A stretch of DNA of 64,000 bases from Agrobacterium tumefaciens (lineage in GTDB: Bacteria > Pseudomonadota > Alphaproteobacteria > Rhizobiales > Rhizobiaceae): assembly GCF_013318015.2 (NCBI RefSeq), contig NZ_CP115846.1, positions 124,001 to 188,000 of the forward strand, written 5' to 3'. The notes below the pieces were generated by a model. It saw nothing but the letters and a program-made list of their open reading frames with translations. It had not been told where the DNA came from and did no database searches. The translations under genes were made by a program, and so were the position numbers. Shown here one piece after another: positions 46,452-56,846 of this stretch (its first letter is position 1; every line of letters starts with the position of its first letter).

Positions 46452-48272
46452 ATGTCCGTTCATACCACCATTCAAGCTGTGACAGGCCGCATAGCGGCAC
46501 GAAGCGCGCAATCGCGTCAAAATTATCTTGAGCTTATCGAGGCGCAGAGAAAGGGTGGCGTACATCGTTCCGCGCTGTCTTGTGGCAACCTGGCTCACGG
46601 CTTCGCCGCATGCTCGTCGTCCGAAAAGGCGATGCTGAGCGGATCGGAAGCACTGAATCTTGGCATTGTCACCTCCTATAATGACATGTTGAGCGCCCAT
46701 CAGCCCTACGGCACCTATCCGGACATCATCAAGGCTGCAGCCCACGCGGTGGGCGCGACTGCGCAGATCGCTGGTGGTGTGCCGGCAATGTGTGACGGGG
46801 TCACGCAGGGGCAGCCTGGAATGGACTTATCGTTATTTAGCCGTGACGTGATCGCGATGTCCACCGCGATCGCGCTCAGCCATAATATGTTCGATGCTGC
46901 GGTATACCTTGGGGTCTGCGACAAGATCGTTCCAGGGCTTCTTATCGGAGCGCTGTCCTTCGGCCATCTTCCTGCGGTCTTTGTACCGGCAGGCCCCATG
47001 ACATCGGGCCTCTCGAATGATGAGAAAGCGCGCATTCGCCAGCTTTCATCGGAGGGTAAGATCGACCGCGCGCGGTTGCTCGACGCCGAGGCGAAGTCTT
47101 ATCATTCGCCTGGCACATGCACCTTCTACGGCACTGCGAACTCCAACCAGATGCTCATGGAAATTATGGGGCTTCATATCCCGGGTTCGAGCTTCGTCAA
47201 CGCGAACACATCCTTGCGCGAAGCCCTCACCCGTGAGGCAACTCGTCGTGCGCTTTCGCTGACAGCCGGAGGAAAAAACTATACACCGATCGGTCACATC
47301 ATCGATGAGAGGTCGATTGTAAACGGTATTGTGGGATTACTTTCGACCGGCGGCTCCACAAATCATACGCTTCACATCATCGCAATTGCACAAGCAGCCG
47401 GACTGCATGTCACCTGGCAAGACATGAGCGATCTCAGCGATGTTGTGCCACTTCTAGCGCGTGTCTATCCAAATGGCTCTGCCGACGTGAACCATTTCCA
47501 CTCCGCCGGAGGCATGGGCTTTCTAATCCGCGAATTGATCGACGGCGGCTTCCTGCACGAGGACGTCGATACGATCTGGGGAAGAGGTCTTCGAAAATAT
47601 GCGGTCACACCAGGGCTAGAGGGTAACGAGGTGGTGTTTCACCGGACATCCCTGGCGTCGAGTAATCCAAAGGTGCTTGCGCCGGTCAGCCACGCATTCT
47701 CCCCGAACGGTGGATTGAAGTTGCTGTCGGGCAATATTGGCAAGTCAGTCATCAAGGTCTCTGCCGTCAAGCCGGAGAACCGCGTCATCGAAGCGCCAGC
47801 ACGTGTATTCCATGCTCAGGAAGAGCTTCAGCAAGCGTTCCGCAACGGTGAACTCGATGGCGATCTTATTGCCGTCGTCCGGTTCCAGGGGCCGAGATCA
47901 ATCGGCATGCCCGAACTCCACAAACTCACTCCGGCGCTTGGTGTATTGCAAGATCGAGGCTTCAAGGTTGCATTGGTCACCGACGGACGGATGTCGGGTG
48001 CCTCGGGCAAGGTTCCGGCCGCGATCCATATCACGCCGGAAGCTTCGGATGGCGGTGCTATTGCCAAAATTCGCGATGGCGACCTCATTAAGCTGGATGC
48101 CAACGTGGGCACATTGACTTTCCTCGGAGATGAGGAGGAGTTCCACGCGCGTCCGGCCATAAGCCACGATCTTCGGTCGCAACAGCATGGCACTGGTCGC
48201 GAGCTTTTCGCTCGCTGTCGATCGTTGGTCAGCTCAGCTGATCAAGGCGCCAGTATTCTCGGTAGCTTTTAG
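46452..48272 (+). CDS. edd: 6-phosphogluconate dehydratase (Entner-Doudoroff)
   Basis: The 606-residue IlvD/Edd-family Fe-S dehydratase has Cys ligands in [36 protein letters not shown] and [20 protein letters not shown], and the C-terminal [19 protein letters not shown]. Length and segments fit Edd better than dihydroxyacid dehydratase. It would convert 6-phosphogluconate to KDPG. A plasmid copy in an opine region suggests sugar moieties are channelled into the Entner-Doudoroff path. No eda lies beside it, so the aldolase must be elsewhere. Confidence 0.9.
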   Translation: MSVHTTIQAVTGRIAARSAQSRQNYLELIEAQRKGGVHRSALSCGNLAHGFAACSSSEKAMLSGSEALNLGIVTSYNDMLSAHQPYGTYPDIIKAAAHAVGATAQIAGGVPAMCDGVTQGQPGMDLSLFSRDVIAMSTAIALSHNMFDAAVYLGVCDKIVPGLLIGALSFGHLPAVFVPAGPMTSGLSNDEKARIRQLSSEGKIDRARLLDAEAKSYHSPGTCTFYGTANSNQMLMEIMGLHIPGSSFVNANTSLREALTREATRRALSLTAGGKNYTPIGHIIDERSIVNGIVGLLSTGGSTNHTLHIIAIAQAAGLHVTWQDMSDLSDVVPLLARVYPNGSADVNHFHSAGGMGFLIRELIDGGFLHEDVDTIWGRGLRKYAVTPGLEGNEVVFHRTSLASSNPKVLAPVSHAFSPNGGLKLLSGNIGKSVIKVSAVKPENRVIEAPARVFHAQEELQQAFRNGELDGDLIAVVRFQGPRSIGMPELHKLTPALGVLQDRGFKVALVTDGRMSGASGKVPAAIHITPEASDGGAIAKIRDGDLIKLDANVGTLTFLGDEEEFHARPAISHDLRSQQHGTGRELFARCRSLVSSADQGASILGSF

Positions 48273-48295
48273 TCGAATTCACGAGGAGGAAAACT

Positions 48296-49360
48296 ATGGA
48301 GTATCGCTTATTAGGGCGTTCAGGCCTCAAGGTGTCGACCTTGACTATTGGTACGATGACCTTTGGTGGCGTCGGCTGGGCAAAAACTGTCGGCGATCTT
48401 GGCGTACCAGAGGCGAAGCGACTTGTGGATCTCTGCCTTGATGCCGGGGTCAACTTGATCGACACGGCCGATGTCTATTCCGACGGCAAGTCCGAAGAGA
48501 TTGTCGGCGATATTCTCGGCGGAAAGCGCAAAGGCAGCACGTTGATCGCCACAAAAGCGCGCTTTAACATGGGGCCGGGTCCGAACGACGGGGGTCTGTC
48601 GCGTCAATATCTGATCGCAGCGTGTGAGGCGAGCCTGAAAAGGCTGAAGACCGACGTCATCGACCTTTACCAGGTTCACGAATGGGATGGGCAGACACCA
48701 TTGGAAGAAACGATGGAAGCCCTCGATACCCTCGTTCGCCAAGGGAAGGTCAGATACATCGGCTGCTCGAATTTCACGGGCTGGCAGATCATGAAGGCGC
48801 TCGGCGTCAGTGAGAAGGATAAACGTCAGCGTTTTGTAAGCCAGCAGATCCATTACACCCTCGAAGCGCGCGATGCCGAATATGAACTGTTGCCGATTTC
48901 CGTCGACCAGGGCATCGGCGTGCTTATCTGGAGCCCGCTTGCGGGCGGCCTGCTTTCCGGAAAGCACCGCCGCGACCGAGCGGCTCCAGAAGGCAGCCGC
49001 CAGTTTGCTGGCTGGACCGAGCCGCCGATCCGCGACGAAAACCGCCTCTGGAATATCGTTGATACGCTGGTATCGATTGCTGAGGGCCGCGGCGTTTCTG
49101 CGGCTCAGGTTGCACTGGCTTGGCTGTTGGGCCGCAAGGTTGTTACCTCAGTTATCATCGGTGGACGAACTGAGGCGCAGTTTAAAGACAATCTCGCGGC
49201 TGCTGATCTGAAGCTTTCGAACGAAGAACGAGAACGGCTCGATGAGGTCAGTATTCCCCCCTTGCTCTATCCTTACTGGCACCAGCGCAACAATGCAGCA
49301 GACAGGCTGAGTGAGGCAGATCTCGAATTGCTCTCACCTCATCTGAGGAAGAAGTCTTAA
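48296..49360 (+). CDS. Aldo/keto reductase
   Basis: This is a 354-residue TIM-barrel oxidoreductase of the YajO/Tas type. The catalytic tetrad is visible: Asp and Tyr in NLIDTADVYSDGKSEEIVG, Lys in TLIATKARFNMG, His in LYQVHEWDGQT. The strong GGAGGA ribosome site is before ATG 48296. It follows edd by 23 bases and ends the operon. Probable role: interconversion of a sugar aldehyde/ketone with its alcohol. Confidence 0.88.
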   Translation: MEYRLLGRSGLKVSTLTIGTMTFGGVGWAKTVGDLGVPEAKRLVDLCLDAGVNLIDTADVYSDGKSEEIVGDILGGKRKGSTLIATKARFNMGPGPNDGGLSRQYLIAACEASLKRLKTDVIDLYQVHEWDGQTPLEETMEALDTLVRQGKVRYIGCSNFTGWQIMKALGVSEKDKRQRFVSQQIHYTLEARDAEYELLPISVDQGIGVLIWSPLAGGLLSGKHRRDRAAPEGSRQFAGWTEPPIRDENRLWNIVDTLVSIAEGRGVSAAQVALAWLLGRKVVTSVIIGGRTEAQFKDNLAAADLKLSNEERERLDEVSIPPLLYPYWHQRNNAADRLSEADLELLSPHLRKKS

Positions 49361-49369
49361 TGGGTCTGG

Positions 49370-49383
49370 AGCAGGCGCCTGCT
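49370..49383. promoter_or_regulatory. 14-bp perfect palindrome upstream of the second lacI
   Basis: AGCAGGCGCCTGCT is a perfect palindrome nine bases after the aldo/keto reductase stop and about 100 bases before the regulator start. It differs from the TGAGASCGGTNYCA operators, so it is either an operator for another factor or part of a weak terminator. Confidence 0.35.
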
Positions 49384-49479
49384 GTCTGGCCACACTTTCT
49401 TCCGTTGCGTCACGTCGCCCGGGATGGAGGTACCCCCTGCATGCCGAAAAATGTCTAAGACGAGGGAATTTCAATTTTC

Positions 49480-50607
49480 GTGAAAGATGACAATCAATGT
49501 CAGGACCGCAGCATCGCCCAAGATGATACGCCCGAAACTAAGAATTTCATCGCTGAAAAAGGTCGCGGAAGTGCTGCTCCGACGATAGCCGATGTTGCGC
49601 GCGCATCGGGTGTCTCGCGCGCGACGGCTGCGAGGGTTCTCGGTGACTATGGCTATGTCCGTGCGCAAACGCGGCAACTGGTTCAGGAGGCTGCCACGAG
49701 CTTGGCGTATCAACCCAATCAGCTTGCAAGAAGCATGGCCACCGGTCGCAGTAAGACAATCGGTGTCGTGATAGCCGATATTGAGAACTTGTATTTTGCT
49801 CGGGCTATCCGAGCCATTACGGATACAGCTAGCTCACACGGTTTTGTCGTGATCCTGGCGACGACGGACGAGGATATTGAACTCGAGCGAGATGCGGTGC
49901 GCGTTCTCCTAGCGAAGCGCGTCGATGGATTGATCATTTCACCGACCTCAAGCAGTGAGGTAGAGCATCTTGTAAACGCGTCCGGGAGAGACTGTCCGAT
50001 TGTTCTTCTGGACAGACGGGTCCCCGTGCTTTCCGCTGACACCTTCGCGATCGACAATTTCCGTGCAGCCTATGAGGCCGTGACCACACTCATCGGACGA
50101 GGCCACAGGAGTATCGCCCTAGTGTCAAACGCTCCAGCACATGGCGAGCAGCATTACCTCATTTCGTCGGTTCGCGAGCGCATCGACGGTTACCGCGCAG
50201 CTTTGCATGATGCTGAAATACCGATCGCTCCCGAACTGGTAGTTTTGGGCGGCTGGGATCCAGGCAATCTGGCGCAACAAGTGCGCGTGCTATGCAGTTC
50301 TTCAGATCGTCCTACTGCCTTTTTGGCTACAGACAGCTCGGTGGCCCTGGTTCTCCTCGAGGTCGTCCGGGAAATGAACCTTTCGATTCCCGACGATATT
50401 TCCCTCATTTGCTTCGATAATGCTGACTGGACCGCCGCGACCACTCCTCCGCTGACAGTGATTTCACAGCCCATAAAGGAGCTCGCGACCGCGGCCACGG
50501 AAGATCTGATCGCCCGTTTGAACGGTGAGGCTACCAACTCTGCAAAAGAGGTGCTTCTTCCAGCGACCCTAGTGGCGCGCGGTTCGGTTGGCGATGCCCC
50601 GTACTAA
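49480..50607 (+). CDS. LacI-family transcription regulator (second of two)
   Basis: This is a 375-residue repressor, GTG start (no better ATG before the DNA-binding domain). The helix-turn-helix is PTIADVARASGVSRATAARV, with the sensor-domain segment IENLYFARAIRAITDTASSH nearly identical to the product at 44397. Recognition helices share SRATAAR, so both probably read the same operator type. The sensor halves differ more, allowing different inducers. Confidence 0.92.
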   Translation: MKDDNQCQDRSIAQDDTPETKNFIAEKGRGSAAPTIADVARASGVSRATAARVLGDYGYVRAQTRQLVQEAATSLAYQPNQLARSMATGRSKTIGVVIADIENLYFARAIRAITDTASSHGFVVILATTDEDIELERDAVRVLLAKRVDGLIISPTSSSEVEHLVNASGRDCPIVLLDRRVPVLSADTFAIDNFRAAYEAVTTLIGRGHRSIALVSNAPAHGEQHYLISSVRERIDGYRAALHDAEIPIAPELVVLGGWDPGNLAQQVRVLCSSSDRPTAFLATDSSVALVLLEVVREMNLSIPDDISLICFDNADWTAATTPPLTVISQPIKELATAATEDLIARLNGEATNSAKEVLLPATLVARGSVGDAPY

Positions 50608-50648
50608 AGGAGGCAAAATCTCAGCACGGTAGCATTGTCAGAATGCTA

Positions 50649-50672
50649 ACCGCCTGGCGTTGGACAGGCGGT
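50649..50672 (+). terminator. Hairpin after the second lacI
   Basis: ACCGCCTG and CAGGCGGT form a perfect 8-bp stem with an eight-base loop, 42 bases past the regulator stop, followed by GATATTTG. It has only a weak T-tract, so termination may be partial. Confidence 0.5.
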
Positions 50673-50896
50673 GATATTTGTTCAGCGCCAGCAGCAGGAA
50701 GCTTTGCGTTCCGGCATTGGGTCATTCTGGTTTTGCTCGCAAGTCTTCAGAATTCGTGGCGTGGACCCGCCGATTGCGTCAAAATCGATTGGTCGAACGC
50801 TCACGTGACGCGGCCGTTGTGCTTCACAGCGTAGGTTGCTCACAACGACGCTACCTGATCAGGTTCACTGTGGCGCACCAAGATATTGGAAAAGAA

Positions 50897-51673
50897 ATGG
50901 AACTCAGAAGCGTTTTGCAAAAATTCCGATTAGACGGAAAAGTCGCTTTGATAACAGGCGGAACGCGCGGCATAGGGCTGGCGGCTGCTCACGCTTTTGG
51001 TGAGGCTGGCGCCAAGCTTTACCTGAGTGCGCGTCGCGAGGAATATGAAGACGGCGGCAAGATACAGAGTTCGGGCTATGCCGTAACTTTTATTCCTGCT
51101 GACCTGACGACACGTGATGCGGCGACGGAGCTCGTCAATAAAGTTATAGAAGATGCTGGCAAAATAGACATTCTGGTCAATAATGCCGGCCTTGCGAACG
51201 GAGGTGACACGCCTCTATTTACTGAAGAACAATGGCGCGACGTGATGGCATTGAATGTCGACTCGGTGTTCTGGTGCTCGCAAGCTGTCATCAATTCAAT
51301 GCGCGACACGGGAGGCGGCACGATTGTCAACGTTGGGTCGATGTCCGGGATCGTCTCAAATATTCCCCAGAATCAGGTTGCTTATAATAGCTCCAAAGCT
51401 GCGGTTCATATGATGACCAAAAGCCTCGCAAGCGAATTGGCCGAAGATAATATTAGGGTCAATGCTGTTGCTCCCGGTTATATCGAAACGATCATGTCAC
51501 GAGCAGGTATGGAGCATCCTGTTCGGGGCCCAATCTGGCGTGAGATGACGCCGATGAAGCGCTTCGGCAAAGCCGAGGAGGTGGCAGCCGCGATCTTGTT
51601 CCTTGCCTCGGAGGCGTCTAGCTATGTGACTGGGGATATTCTCGTTGTAGACGGTGGCCACACGACGAGGTAG
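50897..51673 (+). CDS. Short-chain dehydrogenase (gluconate/polyol dehydrogenase type)
   Basis: This is a 258-residue SDR from ATG 50897 (a 73-codon upstream extension has no family likeness). Motifs are LITGGTRGIGLAAAHAFGEA, LVNNAGLAN, NVGSMSGIVSNIPQNQVAYN with YNSSKAAV, and a C-terminus SYVTGDILVVDGGHTTR typical of sugar/polyol dehydrogenases. Monocistronic, with a hairpin at its end. Confidence 0.87.
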   Translation: MELRSVLQKFRLDGKVALITGGTRGIGLAAAHAFGEAGAKLYLSARREEYEDGGKIQSSGYAVTFIPADLTTRDAATELVNKVIEDAGKIDILVNNAGLANGGDTPLFTEEQWRDVMALNVDSVFWCSQAVINSMRDTGGGTIVNVGSMSGIVSNIPQNQVAYNSSKAAVHMMTKSLASELAEDNIRVNAVAPGYIETIMSRAGMEHPVRGPIWREMTPMKRFGKAEEVAAAILFLASEASSYVTGDILVVDGGHTTR

Positions 51674-51711
51674 TTGTAAGCGGACCCGAAACTGTGGTCA
51701 TCAGAATAAAT

Positions 51712-51741
51712 TGGCCGCCGCAAGATGACCTCCGGCGGCCA
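51712..51741. terminator. Bidirectional terminator between convergent genes
   Basis: TGGCCGCCG and CGGCGGCCA form a perfect 9-bp stem, with AATAAAT on the left and ATAATTTAAT on the right, between the SDR stop (51673) and the stop of the minus-strand binding protein (51749). A-rich and T-rich flanks suit termination in both directions. Confidence 0.75.
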
Positions 51742-51748
51742 GCATAAT

Positions 51749-53278
51749 TTAATCGATTTTTGTGTTCTCGATACTGAAACCCGACTGGAACGTCAGGAAC
51801 CCAGGCATGTTCGTGAAGCCCGTGACACCTTTCTTGACGGCATAGCTCTGCTCGCGCCACATGAAGTAGACGAGCGGTGACAACTCGAGGGCGCGATCGA
51901 CGAATTCGTCGTAGATCTTTGCACGTTCGGCCTTGTCGACGGTGCTGCGGCCCTTGTCCAGGAGCTCGTTGATCTTGGCATCGTTGAAGTAAGGCGAGTT
52001 GTTGGTTCGGACGAGCTTGTCGCCACCGTAGTAGTAGTTGCTCAGCCAGTCCGCATCGGTGATCTCGCCAAGGCTTCCAAGCACGGTGAAGTCGTAGTCC
52101 CCATTGTTCGTCTTCGACATCCGGCTCGCCCAGTCCGGGAGGTCAAGCGTGACCTTGATCTCGATCTTCGCCAGTTCGGACTGGATCGCGATGGCGGTGT
52201 TCTGATGGAAGCTGTACTGCGAAGTCGCGAGCAGCCTCACGGTGAAGCCGTTAGGATACCCCGCCTTGGCTAGCAGCGCCTTTGCCTTCTCCGGATCATG
52301 CTTGAAGTAGTTGGCCTTCGCCTCGGAATACCCCATGTAGCCTTTTGGAATGGCGATGCCCCAGAGCGCCTGGCCCAATCCGTTGAATGCCGTGTTGATG
52401 ATCACGCTACGATCGACGGCGTATGAGATCGCCTGACGGACCTCCGGCTTGGAGAACGGTTCGAACTTCGTGTTGAACTGCAACCCCATGAACGGACCGG
52501 TGTTGCGCAGAAGCTGTGTGCCGGGCCCCTTTTCCAGGTCCGCGGAGTCCTTCGCAGGAACATATTCGATCACGTCGACGTCACCGGATTTCAGCGCGTT
52601 CACGCGAGTGTTCTCGTCGCCATAGAATACGTAGTGAACTTCGTCGAGATCGGGCTTGCCCTTCTTGTAGTAGCCCGCGAACTTCTTGACGACGATTTCG
52701 CGGCCGCGCGTCCAGTTGACGAATTGGAACGGACCGGCACCGACTGGCGAGGCGGTGGGGTTCGCGGCATTCTTCTGGAGCCACGCAGCAGGCACGATCA
52801 CGGATTCCGGAAGCGCCAGATAATCGACCAGAGCCATGGAGGGGCTGGACAGCGTGAGCTTCACTGTTTTCGCGTCCGGAGTCTCGATCTTCGAAATGAT
52901 GGAAAGCTCGTTGCGGAATGCGGCTTTGCCCGCCGGATCGATCATCCGCTCCAGGGACGCTTTCACGTCTGCAGCGGTGACAGGCGAACCATCGTGGAAA
53001 GTCGCCTGTCGGAGATGAAAAGTAAATTCTTTTGCGTCAGGGCTGATGTCGTAGCTCTCGGCGAGTTCCGGCGAAATCTTGCCATCGATGCCGTAGTTGA
53101 CGAGACCGCGATGGATCGCGAGCTTCACAGTTCGTCCAGACGTGCCCGGCTGGATCACTGTATCGAGCGAGGAAGGTTCGCTCGAAAGGCCGAAGTACAG
53201 AGTACCACCAGCGAGGGCTGTCGTCGCAGGGAGGCCAAGAAGGCCAGCCGCGACAGCGAGTTGAATGAGTCTTTTCAT
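51749..53278 (-). CDS. Dipeptide/opine-type ABC binding protein (SBP family 5)
   Basis: This is a 509-residue DppA/OppA-like protein. Signal peptide LIQLAVAAGLLGLPATTALA, then GGTLYFGLSSEPSSLDTVIQ. It has the family 5 lobe signatures SPVGAGPFQFVNW and YAVDRSVIINTAFNG. Last gene of an operon ordered ATPase fusion, permease, permease, binding protein. Likely to import agropinic or mannopinic acid given the divergent catabolic genes; this is inference. Confidence 0.88.
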   Translation of the reverse strand: MKRLIQLAVAAGLLGLPATTALAGGTLYFGLSSEPSSLDTVIQPGTSGRTVKLAIHRGLVNYGIDGKISPELAESYDISPDAKEFTFHLRQATFHDGSPVTAADVKASLERMIDPAGKAAFRNELSIISKIETPDAKTVKLTLSSPSMALVDYLALPESVIVPAAWLQKNAANPTASPVGAGPFQFVNWTRGREIVVKKFAGYYKKGKPDLDEVHYVFYGDENTRVNALKSGDVDVIEYVPAKDSADLEKGPGTQLLRNTGPFMGLQFNTKFEPFSKPEVRQAISYAVDRSVIINTAFNGLGQALWGIAIPKGYMGYSEAKANYFKHDPEKAKALLAKAGYPNGFTVRLLATSQYSFHQNTAIAIQSELAKIEIKVTLDLPDWASRMSKTNNGDYDFTVLGSLGEITDADWLSNYYYGGDKLVRTNNSPYFNDAKINELLDKGRSTVDKAERAKIYDEFVDRALELSPLVYFMWREQSYAVKKGVTGFTNMPGFLTFQSGFSIENTKID

Positions 53279-53304
53279 GCTGTTCCCTTTCCTAGTTAAG
53301 ATTT

Positions 53305-54132
53305 TTAGTTTTCACGCAATCTCGGGTCGAGATGGTCACGGAGCGCGTCGCCAAGAATGTTGATTGCGAGCACCGTGAAGGCGAGGCAAGCAGAGGGCCA
53401 GACGACATACATGGGGTTCTGGTTGAGGTAACCGCGAGCTGTGCCGATCATCTGTCCCCAGGAAGGCTCGGGTGGAACGATTCCAAGCCCGAGGAAGCTC
53501 AGTCCAGATTCGAGCAGGATCGCGGCAGCGATCGTCAACGTTCCCTGGACGACGAGCGGAGACAGGATATTGGGCAGGATGGCCTTGAACACGACTCGCA
53601 GGTAGCGAGCCCCCATCGCGTGTTCCGCTTCGACGTATTCCTGTCGAATGACCTGAAGCGTGGCGGACTGGGCAACGCGGGCGAACTGCGGAATGAAAAT
53701 GATGCCGATAACCACACTCAGGCTCGCGACTCCGCTCTTCCAGAAGCCAACTGCAAGAAGCGCCAGCAGGATGGCCGGGAAGCTGAGCATGATGTCAACG
53801 GCGCGCATCACGAAGAATGCAAGCGTCGGGCGACTGTACGCCCCAATTATTCCAAGAGCCGTCCCGCCGACGGCAGCAATGATCGTCGATATCACGGCAA
53901 CGATGATGGTTGGCCGGATACCGATCAGCAGACGGGAAAGGATGTCGCGACCGAACTCGTCAGTGCCGAGCAGATACTGAACCGAACTCGGTTGATTGAC
54001 GGAGTTCTGGTTGATGAGAAGCGGATCATGTGGCGCGACCAAAGGTCCGATCAGCGCTGTAGCCAGGACTGCCGAGACGACGAGGATGCTGGCGAGGACA
54101 AGCGGGCGACGGAAAAGAATGGAGATCTTCAT
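53305..54132 (-). CDS. Dipeptide/opine-type ABC permease (DppC type)
   Basis: This is a 275-residue permease. ATG 54132 overlaps the preceding permease stop by four bases. It starts MKISILFRRPLVLASILVVS. The typical DppC segment is YLLGTDEFGRDILSRLLIGI and the EAA loop AEHAMGARYLRVVFKAILPN. Six spans are visible. Confidence 0.9.
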   Translation of the reverse strand: MKISILFRRPLVLASILVVSAVLATALIGPLVAPHDPLLINQNSVNQPSSVQYLLGTDEFGRDILSRLLIGIRPTIIVAVISTIIAAVGGTALGIIGAYSRPTLAFFVMRAVDIMLSFPAILLALLAVGFWKSGVASLSVVIGIIFIPQFARVAQSATLQVIRQEYVEAEHAMGARYLRVVFKAILPNILSPLVVQGTLTIAAAILLESGLSFLGLGIVPPEPSWGQMIGTARGYLNQNPMYVVWPSACLAFTVLAINILGDALRDHLDPRLREN

Positions 54133-55100
54133 GCGCGTTTCCGTCGGATGCGTGGGTCGAGCAAGCTGTAGAGGAGGTCGACACACAGGTTGATGAGGAT
54201 GAAGAGCGCGGCGATCGTTAGGATGCTTCCCTGGACGAGAGGGTAGTTGCGGTTCGAGACTGCGGTCACGAGGAGGGTGCTCAGTCCCGGCCAGTTGAAG
54301 AGAGCCTCGACCAGGACGGTGCCACCCATGAGGTTTCCGAGTTGAAGGCCGACGATGGTGACGATCGGGATGGAGGCGTTGCGCAGCACGTGCATCCAGA
54401 TCACCCTGCCTTCACGCATTCCCCTCGCACGTAGCGACCGCACGAAGTCACGCCCGAGTATCTCCAGCATCGAGGACCGGGTCATGCGTGCAATCGAGGC
54501 GGCAAGGCCGAGCCCGAGTGTCAGACCTGGCAACGTCAGCTTCTGAAAGTGCAGATAGACGTTGCGGGAAATATCGGTGTATCCGCTGGCGGGGAGCCAG
54601 CCGAGCTTGATGCTGAGTAGGAGGATGAGGAGCGATCCGAGGATGTAGACCGGAACGGAGATGCCGAGTGTCGACAGAGAGGTCAGCAATCCGTCCAGGA
54701 ACCGTCCCCGCCGCAGCGCCGCCGCTATGCCGACCGGCACGCCTATCAGGGCGGCGATCAGGATTGCTGCCGAGGCGAGTTCCATGGTCTTCGGCAGGCT
54801 TGCGGTTACGTAGTCAATCACCGGATAACCGTCGAGCGAGTTTCCAAGGTCCCCGATGGCGGCACCGCTCAGCCACTTGACGTACTGCGTCAGAACCGGC
54901 TGATCGAGACCTAGCTGGGTTCGCATCGCCGCGATCGTCTCCGGCGATGGATTGCTCTCGGGGCCGAGAAGCAACAGCACGGGATCGCCCGGCATGATGT
55001 ACATGATGGAGAAGACCAGGGTGGCGATGACCCAGAGCTGGATCAGCGCGGTGGCGAGCCTCGACCCCAAGGTGATAACAAGTACCGTCAGCGTCTTCAT
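54129..55100 (-). CDS. Dipeptide/opine-type ABC permease (DppB type)
   Basis: This is a 323-residue permease with the DppB N-terminus LIQLWVIATLVFSIMYIMPG DP and the loop VRSLRARGMREGRVIWMHVL before NASIPIVTIVGLQLG. Overlaps the fused ATPase stop and the next permease start by four bases each, showing tight translational coupling. Confidence 0.9.
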   Translation of the reverse strand: MKTLTVLVITLGSRLATALIQLWVIATLVFSIMYIMPGDPVLLLLGPESNPSPETIAAMRTQLGLDQPVLTQYVKWLSGAAIGDLGNSLDGYPVIDYVTASLPKTMELASAAILIAALIGVPVGIAAALRRGRFLDGLLTSLSTLGISVPVYILGSLLILLLSIKLGWLPASGYTDISRNVYLHFQKLTLPGLTLGLGLAASIARMTRSSMLEILGRDFVRSLRARGMREGRVIWMHVLRNASIPIVTIVGLQLGNLMGGTVLVEALFNWPGLSTLLVTAVSNRNYPLVQGSILTIAALFILINLCVDLLYSLLDPRIRRKRA

Positions 55101-56806
55101 CGATGCGCCTCCAGAGCGGTCGAACGCTCGCCAACCTTGGGCACAGCGCTCAGAAGTGTACGGGTGTAGCCAGCCTTGGGATTGTCGAAGACATCGGCGG
55201 CGGAACCCGTTTCGACGATTTTGCCCTTCTGCATCACGGCGATGGTGTCGCTGACATGGCGAACGACGGACATGTCGTGTGAAATGAAGAGGTATGTGAG
55301 TTCGAACTCGTCCTGGAGATCCTGCAGAAGGTTGAGGACCTGGGCCTGAACCGAAACGTCGAGTGCCGATACCGCCTCATCGCAGATCAAAAGCTTTGGA
55401 TTGAGGGCGAGGGCGCGCGCCACCACGATCCGCTGTCGCTGACCCCCGGAGAATTCATGGGGATAGCGTGTCATGGCATCGCGTGGGAGACCGACGGCGT
55501 CGAGCAGTTTCGCCACCCTGGCCTCGCGATCGCGGCCATTATAGTGGATGTCGATGGGGGCAGCTACAAGATCGGTGACCGTCTGCCTTGGATTGAGAGA
55601 TCCGTAGGGATTCTGGAATACGAGCGCGAAGTCTCGTCTGGCGATGCGCAATTCCTCTGGATTCAGGGCAGCAAGGTCTGTCCCTAGAAGTTCGATGGCG
55701 CCGCTATCCGGTTTCATCAACCGCATGACGAGACGGGATAAGGTCGACTTCCCACATCCGGATTCACCGACGAGCCCGACTGTCGTGCGCGCCGGGATCT
55801 CGAGGCTGACGTCGTCGACGGCACGAAACGCATGCGGAGTCGAGAACGCGCTTTCCCGCGTCCAGAATGTCTTCGTCAGGTTCCGGATGGTGAGGAGGAT
55901 CTCTGCTTTCGGCGATGGTGCAACCTGCGCCTTCAGAGCCCGCGGCTCATTGACGATGCTTGCGATCGCGCCGGTCGCGTCTCGTCCGATCACGGGAAGG
56001 CGGGTTTTCGCCTGCGAGACGGACGGCATCGAAGATATGAGAGCCTTAGTATAGGCACTCTTTGGCCACGCGAAGAGGTCGGCAGTCGACGCTTCCTCCA
56101 TAAGGTCGCCCCGATAGATGACTGCGACGCGGTCGGCGACCTCGTAGATTACGCCCAGATCGTGAGTGATCAGCATGATGGCCGCGCCGATCTCCTGATT
56201 GAGGCTGCGCAGTAACCCGAGGACCTGCTTCTGAACGGTCACATCGAGTGCGGTGGTGGGCTCGTCCGCGATAATGACATCGGGCTTGCAGGCTACCGCC
56301 ATCGCGATCATCACACGCTGACATTGTCCGCCGGAAAGTTCGTGAGGATATGAGCGCATGCAGCGGGCCGGATCCGCGATCCCAACCCTTTCGAGAAGAC
56401 TGCGAGCCCGTTCCATTGCCTGCCCGCGGGTGATGGCTTCATGAAGGCGGATCGCCTCCACGATCTGATCACCGCAAGTGAACACCGGATCGAGCGACGC
56501 CATCGGATCCTGGAAGATCATTGATATGCGCCGTCCGCGGAGCTTCCGCAGCGTGGCCTGACGCGCTTTCAGCAAGTCCTCGCCATCAAACTGCACGCTT
56601 CCGCTCGTCACGACCGCGTTGCGCGGAAGCAATCCCATGGCGGCGAGAGACAGAACCGTCTTTCCGCTGCCGCTCTCGCCGACCAGCCCCAGGATCTCGC
56701 CTGAAACCAGCGAGAGCGAGACGTTGTTGACCACGGCCCGCAAGCCGCTGTCGCCCTTGAAGGCAACTGAAAGATTATCAACCCGAAGAATTTCCCTACC
56801 CGGCAT
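55097..56806 (-). CDS. Fused double ATPase of a dipeptide/opine-type ABC transporter
   Basis: The 569-residue chain contains two ATPase domains (DppD-like then DppF-like). First: Walker [19 protein letters not shown], signature [16 protein letters not shown], Walker [13 protein letters not shown]. Second: Walker [19 protein letters not shown], signature [16 protein letters not shown], Walker [13 protein letters not shown]. The second has DEAVSALD where most have DEPVSALD. First gene of the transporter operon. Confidence 0.92.
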   Translation of the reverse strand: MPGREILRVDNLSVAFKGDSGLRAVVNNVSLSLVSGEILGLVGESGSGKTVLSLAAMGLLPRNAVVTSGSVQFDGEDLLKARQATLRKLRGRRISMIFQDPMASLDPVFTCGDQIVEAIRLHEAITRGQAMERARSLLERVGIADPARCMRSYPHELSGGQCQRVMIAMAVACKPDVIIADEPTTALDVTVQKQVLGLLRSLNQEIGAAIMLITHDLGVIYEVADRVAVIYRGDLMEEASTADLFAWPKSAYTKALISSMPSVSQAKTRLPVIGRDATGAIASIVNEPRALKAQVAPSPKAEILLTIRNLTKTFWTRESAFSTPHAFRAVDDVSLEIPARTTVGLVGESGCGKSTLSRLVMRLMKPDSGAIELLGTDLAALNPEELRIARRDFALVFQNPYGSLNPRQTVTDLVAAPIDIHYNGRDREARVAKLLDAVGLPRDAMTRYPHEFSGGQRQRIVVARALALNPKLLICDEAVSALDVSVQAQVLNLLQDLQDEFELTYLFISHDMSVVRHVSDTIAVMQKGKIVETGSAADVFDNPKAGYTRTLLSAVPKVGERSTALEAHR

Positions 56807-56828
56807 ACGTCATCCGATCTGCGATAGG

Positions 56829-56846
56829 CTCTCCGGTGCCGGAGAG
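56829..56846. promoter_or_regulatory. Palindrome in the leader of the transporter operon
   Basis: CTCTCCGG and CCGGAGAG flank TG as a perfect 8-bp inverted repeat, 22 bases upstream of the ATPase ATG and inside the divergent promoter region. It may be an operator for the DeoR-type protein at the window end or another regulator, or an mRNA hairpin. Confidence 0.45.

Noticed and set aside
53332..54171. Plus-strand frame (279 codons) opposite a permease
   Set aside because: Composition is charged and repetitive with no motif; the minus-strand permease is clear.
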